NCBI GenBank assembly: GCA_038025085.1
Contig: CM076148.1
Location: 21,122,501-21,186,500 of the forward strand
Direction: 5' to 3'
Origin: Tetragonia tetragonoides
Lineage: Eukaryota > Streptophyta > Magnoliopsida > Caryophyllales > Aizoaceae
Length of the DNA: 64,000 nt
Below, one piece after another: positions 58,577 to 64,000 of this stretch. How positions within the stretch are numbered: the first letter of the stretch is position 1; each line of letters opens with the position of its first letter. Under the pieces are notes generated by a model. The model saw only the letters and a list, made by a program, of their open reading frames with translations, ran no database searches and was not told the DNA's origin. Made by a program: the position numbers and the translations under genes.

Positions 58577-59462
58577 TGTTGCTATGCTTGGTACTTAGGG
58601 GTCACAAGCAACCGTTATGTGCAGTCCTACGGCCCTGAAAAAGGTCCTAAATAAGGTCGAGGAGTATCTTAGAGCAGGACGCTCCCTATTCGAATCTACC
58701 CTTCCACTCCCAAGTTCGGGTTGACGGTGGACACGAATCAACAATGATAGTCAGTTTTGAGGGCTAGTCACTTAATAGAATTCCACACCTGTGCACAATT
58801 CGACCAACTATTCGACCTTTTCGGGGAGTTGGTTATGCTATTCGATGTGTGGTTCAAAGTTGACTATCACGTTTATAATCTTGCTATTCAATAAGGTTTT
58901 TTTGGTGTTGAGTTGGGATCGTGGATACCTTTACTGTAATGAGGAGGGCACGAGGAGAGTTTGAATACTAGTAATTAAAAACAAAAGACATTTATTCGAC
59001 TGATTGTAAAAAAAAGTACAAACGGAAGGACTTGATGGAGTATGATACACAAAATTACTTTAATCTACTCCTAAAACACTACTACACTAATGACTACTTT
59101 ACTCTATCCTTCTCCTAAGAATAAAACGAAGTAAACGCATCTTTGCAGTGAGCTTCAATCTTCTATATTCCTTACTTCGTCGATCCTATTCATAGGAAAA
59201 TAGGAGAGTCATTGATCTATTAATAACCTCTAGTAACCACCCATTATCCAATCATGGGTGGAAATTAGTCAACCACTATCCCATATCCATCTTTGAATGA
59301 TTGACACCTCACTTACTTCATGGGGTAGTGTTTAATTTTTGTAGGAAATAACTATCATGGGTAGTGTTTTAGTGGCTAGTTATAAGAGATAGTTGAAGTT
59401 GTCAAATTCAACCACTATCTTTATTTTAAGAGCAATAATATATTTTTCGAAATATATATTTT

Positions 59463-60600
59463 TGATAAAATATAATAGGCTCATAAATGTTGCTTCTTAT
59501 TATTGAATTGGGGAGACCCCATATTTATAGACTACAATAACTTGTTCCCCAAGCTCAACTAGTATCCTAATAATACTAGTTTCCTAATTATATAAGATCT
59601 CTATAATATATTAACCATATAACATCTTAATCATATTATCTAATATATCTTATTTTCTATGTATATGGGAAAAATATATTCTCATAATATTTTCCCGATA
59701 TCATATCTCTAACACCCTCCTGCAATCGTAGCGGCAGGGCATCACGAAAGCTACGATTGGAAAAATACGATACGTAGTGTACTCATCTTCGGTGAGTCCT
59801 CGATCTGCACATCGAGTCTTCACAAGTCCTTGGTCGGTGAATACTCGATCTGCAAGCCGAGTCTTCACAAGTAATTAATTGGTGAATTTTCGATCTGTCC
59901 GTCGAATCTTCACATATCATCAAGTAGGGAGAAGTCAACTTCTTGTTGCTGCTACCTCCAATACTTTAATTGGCGCCATCCATGGTCGCCGATAACATTC
60001 ATTATCATTATTATGAAGGTGATCTTGTATATCACAAGAACACATTTTTTCATCTACTACTGCAAAACGGGGAGTAGCTCTGTCATCTTTTGAAGCCCAC
60101 TGCGTGCGAGTATTCATTCATCATAACCATTAATTAATGTCATGGATCACTCTTCTAGATTCATCAAACGGGGGATAAAAAAATGGAGGGTCGTCATATC
60201 AAAGGAAAAAAATAAGAACTCTAATTCAAGTAGTTCAGTCTTTGTATGTTTGGGGTTGTCCGGTGGCGGACGGACAACAGTCCGTCACCGGCATAGCGGA
60301 AGTTTTTGTGTTTAAGTTCTCAGGATCGAACAAGATCTGATATCATGATAAAATATAATAGGCTCATAAATGTTGTTGCTTCTTATTATTGAACTGGGGA
60401 GACCCCATATTTATAGACTACAATAACTTGTTCCCCAAGCTCTACTAGTATCCTAATAATATTAGTTTCCTAATTACATAAGATCTCTATAATATATTAA
60501 CCATATAATATCTTAATCATATAATCTAAGATATCTTATTTCCTATGTATATGGGGAAAATATATTCTCATAATATTTTCCCGATATCATATCTCTAACA
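59463..60600 (-). mobile_element. TRIM-type LTR retrotransposon
   Basis: 1138 bp with LTRs 59463-59714 and 60346-60600 (TGATAAAATATAATAGGCTC to ATATCTCTAACA), and 5-bp flanks ATTTT and ACTTT (4 of 5). Minus-strand orientation: purine-rich GCAGGAGGG before the left LTR, and a primer site resembling the initiator-Met site (TGATATCAGATC against TGGTATCAGAGC) before the right LTR. The 631-bp interior has no pol. A short frame at 59935-60117 may include a Copia-type gag start. Confidence 0.85.
59791..59925. repeat. 45-bp tandem repeat in TRIM
   Basis: Three units start at 59791, 59836 and 59881, each GGTGA, TCGATCTG, CGAGTCTTCACA with variable ends. Each unit holds a small dyad (CTCGATCTGCACATCGAG). 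Confidence 0.85.
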
Positions 60601-61080
60601 ACTTTTTATACGAGTTTATCAGACTTCGAAATATTCCAGTAATTTATTTTCAAGTGTAACAACCACAAGTAACAAATGTAATATGAAGCTTTAATTATTG
60701 GATTACAAATGGGCTATAGGCTATTAGCCTTGGTATTAAAATACTACGAGTTTATGAAGACTCTACACTCATCATAAACCAAATTTCCAAGGTACAGAAA
60801 GTAAAAAGTGTATCCTTGGCAATACTTAGATAAGATCATTGTATATTTCAATCAAATAGACTTCACTTACCTTCCAAGAAAAGATAATCAATTTGCAGAC
60901 GCTTTAGTTTAATTAGCATTCATGATCAATATACCATATTCCATAAAGATGATGATAACTTGTGTACATTGAAACGGTCCAAACCTCGTACTACAATACC
61001 TTGGAGGTATGTGATAGTGAAGAAAACAAATGATAAGCAAATATCAAAGATCTTCTAATTCATCAAGCTTACCCTCCTAA

Positions 61081-61785
61081 CTCTAGCCCCTTTCAAAATT
61101 TAACATTTTTTAAGAAATTATTTAGATGTTGAAATATCATATTCACTAGTTTAATACCCGTGTGATGCACGACTTAATTAAAAAATTATAAATTCAATAT
61201 TAATCATATTTTTGAGAAATGTTCAATATATTTCATTTTCAAAGAGATGTCGGAAAGACGCCTTCGGAAAATAAACCTTACATAAAGCAACGGAGGCATT
61301 CCTCCTGAATAACTTTAAAGCCTTATCACCATAGAGGTGAGAGAGGCGTACACAAAGCTGAACCTGTATTTCCCTTACCACTGAATGCACATGTCTTTGC
61401 TTATTATAGAAAACACAATGATTCCATTGTCCCTATATTTCGTAAATTTTTTAGAAATATTGCTTGAACCATATTAGATTATTAGATATATATTTTTAGA
61501 AATGTTGCTTAGCTGATGAAAATATCTTATTTCTATAATTTTACTTAAAGGAAGAATACCATATTATCTTTAACTAAATAAAATTGCCTTTTTCAACAAA
61601 ATCAGAAATAAATAAATATCACATTTATGAAGCTGGTTATTACAATATCATTAACAAAACACAAAAACAATGATATAGGATAGTTATATTATTCTATTAT
61701 CATCTTGTCACTTATATATTCAAATATTACAACGATTTTACTTGCTAAAAGAGAGAAGGGAAAAAAAAGCAAAATAAATTGCTTA
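61081..61785. other. AT-rich DNA, no supported gene
   Basis: Contains TTTAATACCCGTGTGATGCACG near 61152, a motif that recurs in plant intergenic repeats, and a non-AT-rich stretch at about 61240-61390 that I cannot assign. Confidence 0.4.
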
Positions 61786-61893
61786 TTAATATGAACGTCT
61801 TGTATACAGGAGCGCTAGATCTTCTTCAGAAATTGGAGTGATATTATTGTCACAGGATGCAAATCTCATCATTCCAGGACTCAATACATCATA
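61786..61893 (-). CDS. Possible terminal exon of an unresolved minus-strand gene
   Basis: After an acceptor-like CCTAATTGGAG (61894 upward), the minus strand reads YDVLSPGMMRFASCDNN, ITPISEEDLALLYTRRSY and TAA at 61786. It has coding-like composition with a branch-like CTAAT, but upstream exons were not joined and the family is unknown. It could be chance. Confidence 0.22.
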   Translation of the reverse strand, partial: YDVLSPGMMRFASCDNNITPISEEDLALLYTRRSY

Positions 61894-62199
61894 CTCCAAT
61901 TAGGATAGGACCAAAAATAACATAATTACAGTTAATCAGTTAAATGCGTACCAAAAAGTTGCATTCACTGTTCTGATGGCTCTCCTTAACCTGATCATGC
62001 ATCTACAGTACATAATAAGCTCCAAAACTGTCACTGCAAACCTTTTTCCTCATGAGGACTATCCCACACTCATGCCCAAGCAAGTTAGTAAGGTATTAAG
62101 CATCCTTGTTGAGCTGCTCTTATTGCCTCCTTTTCGCTTCTTTTACCCAGGAAGGTGCATGAATAGAAAAGCCAGAAATAAATAAGTAGCTAGTATTAG

Positions 62200-64000
62200 G
62201 ATCAGTTCCACTTAATCAAGTGAATTGCATTCTTTGTTCCTTTCTTTGTCCAATACCCTGCCACCCCCATTGTCTTCACAGTTAGTATGTTGAAATATAA
62301 TTCATTTGATGGTAGCTATTACATTTCACAATTTGTTCCACCAAAACTTGAGCTTCCATGAGCATTCATCAAACATGATTTATCCACAATATCACACTTC
62401 TTCATCAACCTATAACATAAGCTCAAAATAATACTATGATCAATGCAACCTGAAAAATGAATATCGCGTACCAAATCCTTTAGTTAGACTGAAATCTGAA
62501 CAACCTTATAACTACCTAATAATGGAGCAACACAACTTTTTTTGTTGGTGCAAATGGAGCAACACAATTTAGAATTAGATTAGTGATTAAGGAAGAAAAA
62601 AAATAAAGATAGAGCAAAAAGAACAAAAAATCACAAGCAAAACAAACATAATCACACAAACTCCAATTTCAATATCACAAAATAAATCATAGATATTGAA
62701 CTACCTAGAAGCTTCCAATGATAAAAGCTTAAAATAAAGTTATATCACAGCCCCTTGGAACATCTATAATTCTCCACTACATTGAAATTAAGTTGCGTTT
62801 AGGAGAGCTCATCTCTCCAACCACACACTCTTATAGCAATTGGAGAAGAACTCAATTTCAAATTCAGAGCAACTTCAACAACATTCAAATGCAAATTAAG
62901 AGCAGAATAATCTCAATTTCAACAAAAAGAAAACAAAGTGGATAGAGAAACCAAGAGTTATTACTCACAAAAATAAAATTGGAATCCACTAAGTGAAAAT
63001 TATAGCCAAAGAAATCAAGTTAACCCAGATCGAGCCAAGCATTAGAAAGAAAAGCATATAAACTTTCAATTGCTGAAAATGAAGCCTAGAAATTCGAATC
63101 AACCACAACAAATTTTCACAATTCTGAACTGAATGAGCAAGAGAGAGGGAGAGAAGGAGAAGGGGTTTAACATTACCTCTGAGCATCCAACCATCCATCT
63201 GAAGTAAGGCAAGGCAATTGAATAAAAAACTAATCAAATTTCCAGCCTCAGAACCCAAGATTTTCCTTTACATGAAGAGTAGAGAGGACATGAAGAGATG
63301 GGAAGCTTTGAACTCTTCGACAAATGAGTAATATGACCCAAGAAGAAAGGCCATAGAAATTGACTGAACATTATAGAGAAAAAAATTAATCATAGTGCCT
63401 GGAGTAGTGTGAAGCAATACTCGATGTTTTCATGGCTAAACCTTCAATTACAGACACAAGTTATTGACAATTAACACAATTTTGGTAAATACAACTATCG
63501 AAAAATAACCAAAACATATTGAAGCAGAGTTGCAATCAATATAATTTACGTCATTGAAAGAGACTGAGTTCCAAAGTTTATGAGAAGTCCTCAAAAATTT
63601 ACGTCACTTTGTACTAAACCAGAAATCTAAGTACAATCTTTAACCCTAATTTCCTAAAACACAGGGTCCTCAAACTCAATCCACACAAAAGCATCTTCAG
63701 ATCCCCACCTTTCCCCACCAAATTTCAATAAACCCAGATCAATTTATATTCCATTGCATAAAAACCTACAAATCAGCAAGAAAGGGACCTTATTAATTAC
63801 CACCATTACCAAAATCCAGCCAAAAAACGGGCATTGATATGGAGATGGGTGGTTGCTTGTGATGAGAAAATTCGATCAAATATGAGATAATGAAAAGCAC
63901 TAACTGGGAAGTTGATAATGATTTTTTCACATCTAAAAAGGGGATGTGGGTTTGTAACAATCACAAAAACAACAAAGAATTAGAGCAAGGGAGAGATGAG
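62200..64000 (-). other. Possible 5' part of a minus-strand transcript
   Basis: No long frame is present. Suggestive pieces on the minus strand: a C/T-rich start at 63970-64000, a T-rich intron-like stretch, a 22-bp segment ATGGATGGTTGGATGCTCAG-AG (63154-63175) with AG before and GTAATG after, and a 29-codon open segment (LMKKCDIVDKSC ... GGTNCEM) near 62310-62400. The exon structure is unresolved. Confidence 0.2.
62536..62552 (-). mobile_element. Minimal retroposon footprint, 17 bp
   Basis: CTTTTTTTGTTGGTGCA lies between two perfect 15-bp copies of AATGGAGCAACACAA (62521-62535 and 62553-62567). On the minus strand this is TGCACCAAC plus an A run, which looks like the last bases of a LINE with its tail and target duplication. 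Confidence 0.45.

Larger units (their letters stand above)
55826..60661 (-). mobile_element. Non-autonomous LTR element, minus strand
   Basis: LTRs of about 934 bp (55826-56759) and 947 bp (58577-60661 minus the TRIM), with near-matching duplications ACAAC (55821-55825) and ACCAC (60662-60666). The interior is only about 1.4 kb and has no pol. The primer site TGGCGACTACAGTGGGAGAT on the minus strand fixes the orientation. An extra 367-bp U5-plus-primer-site segment lies at 58169-58535. Confidence 0.78.
58577..60661 (-). repeat. 5' LTR of the element, split by a TRIM
   Basis: TGTTGCTATGCTTGG at 58577. It matches the 3' LTR to 59462 and resumes at 60606 (ATACGAGTTTATC ... TTTATTTTCAAGTGTAACA) after the TRIM. 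Confidence 0.78.
55641..61050 (+). pseudogene. pol: Ty3 RNase H remnant, split by an LTR element
   Basis: Left part 55641-55825: QYLADQAIDEP, then FYFDGASNQKGFRVGVLKIS and ILVKLDN. Right part from about 60667: KVTNN, LGIKILRVYEDSTLIINQI, KVKSVSLA and LPSKKR. These join as one RNase H of a Tat-like Ty3 element when 55826-60661 is removed. Probably the same old element as the gag at 52831-54288. Frames are broken. Confidence 0.78.

Overview
The window is plant nuclear DNA, almost certainly from a eudicot. The evidence is an intron-rich plant-specific gene of the CHUP1/IPGA1 family, Tekay-type chromovirus and Copia LTR retrotransposons primed by initiator-Met tRNA, plant L1-type LINEs, and MITEs of the hAT, Mutator and Harbinger types. 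I see no prokaryotic or organellar gene cluster and cannot name the species.

Only one intact host gene is visible: a seven-exon minus-strand gene (17336-23746) for a coiled-coil, proline-rich CHUP1/IPGA1-like protein of 781 residues. Its exon phases were checked by hand and close exactly. Its introns hold two LINE fragments, a SINE and a small tandem repeat. A Mutator-like MITE lies 364 bp upstream of its start codon. Nearly everything else is transposon, and most of it is nested.

Layout. 1-3368: end of a hAT-like MITE, anonymous DNA and a truncated LINE. 3369-13853: a Tekay-type Ty3 element on the minus strand with two 2.86-kb LTRs and a perfect TATTT duplication. Its Gag core and protease are deleted, and it carries an unrecognised ORF between primer site and gag. 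14208-16270: a minisatellite split by a LINE, itself split by a hAT MITE. 17336-23746: the host gene. 24077-about 31838: one minus-strand LINE cut into four pieces by a Mutator-like MITE, a retroposed TPR-protein copy and a solo LTR (which holds another hAT MITE). 32161-52780: a chain of LTR-internal-LTR-internal units of a non-autonomous retroelement. The third LTR of that chain was hit by a Harbinger MITE, the MITE by a Copia element, the Copia by a gag-only Ty3 element, and that by a hAT MITE. Each step is marked by a target duplication. 52831-61050: remains of a plus-strand Ty3 element, interrupted by an LTR fragment and by a minus-strand LTR element that in turn holds a TRIM. 61081-64000: low-complexity DNA, possibly with exons of an unresolved minus-strand gene.

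The strongest novel leads are: a Copia element that lacks a tRNA primer site but has 15 bases just after its 5' LTR complementary to its own LTR (possible self-priming); the retroposed TPR gene inside a LINE; the five-level nest; the LTR concatemer; a duplicated U5-PBS segment; and a MITE family filled with CCCGA-type repeats. All coordinates were read by eye. No alignment or database search was run.
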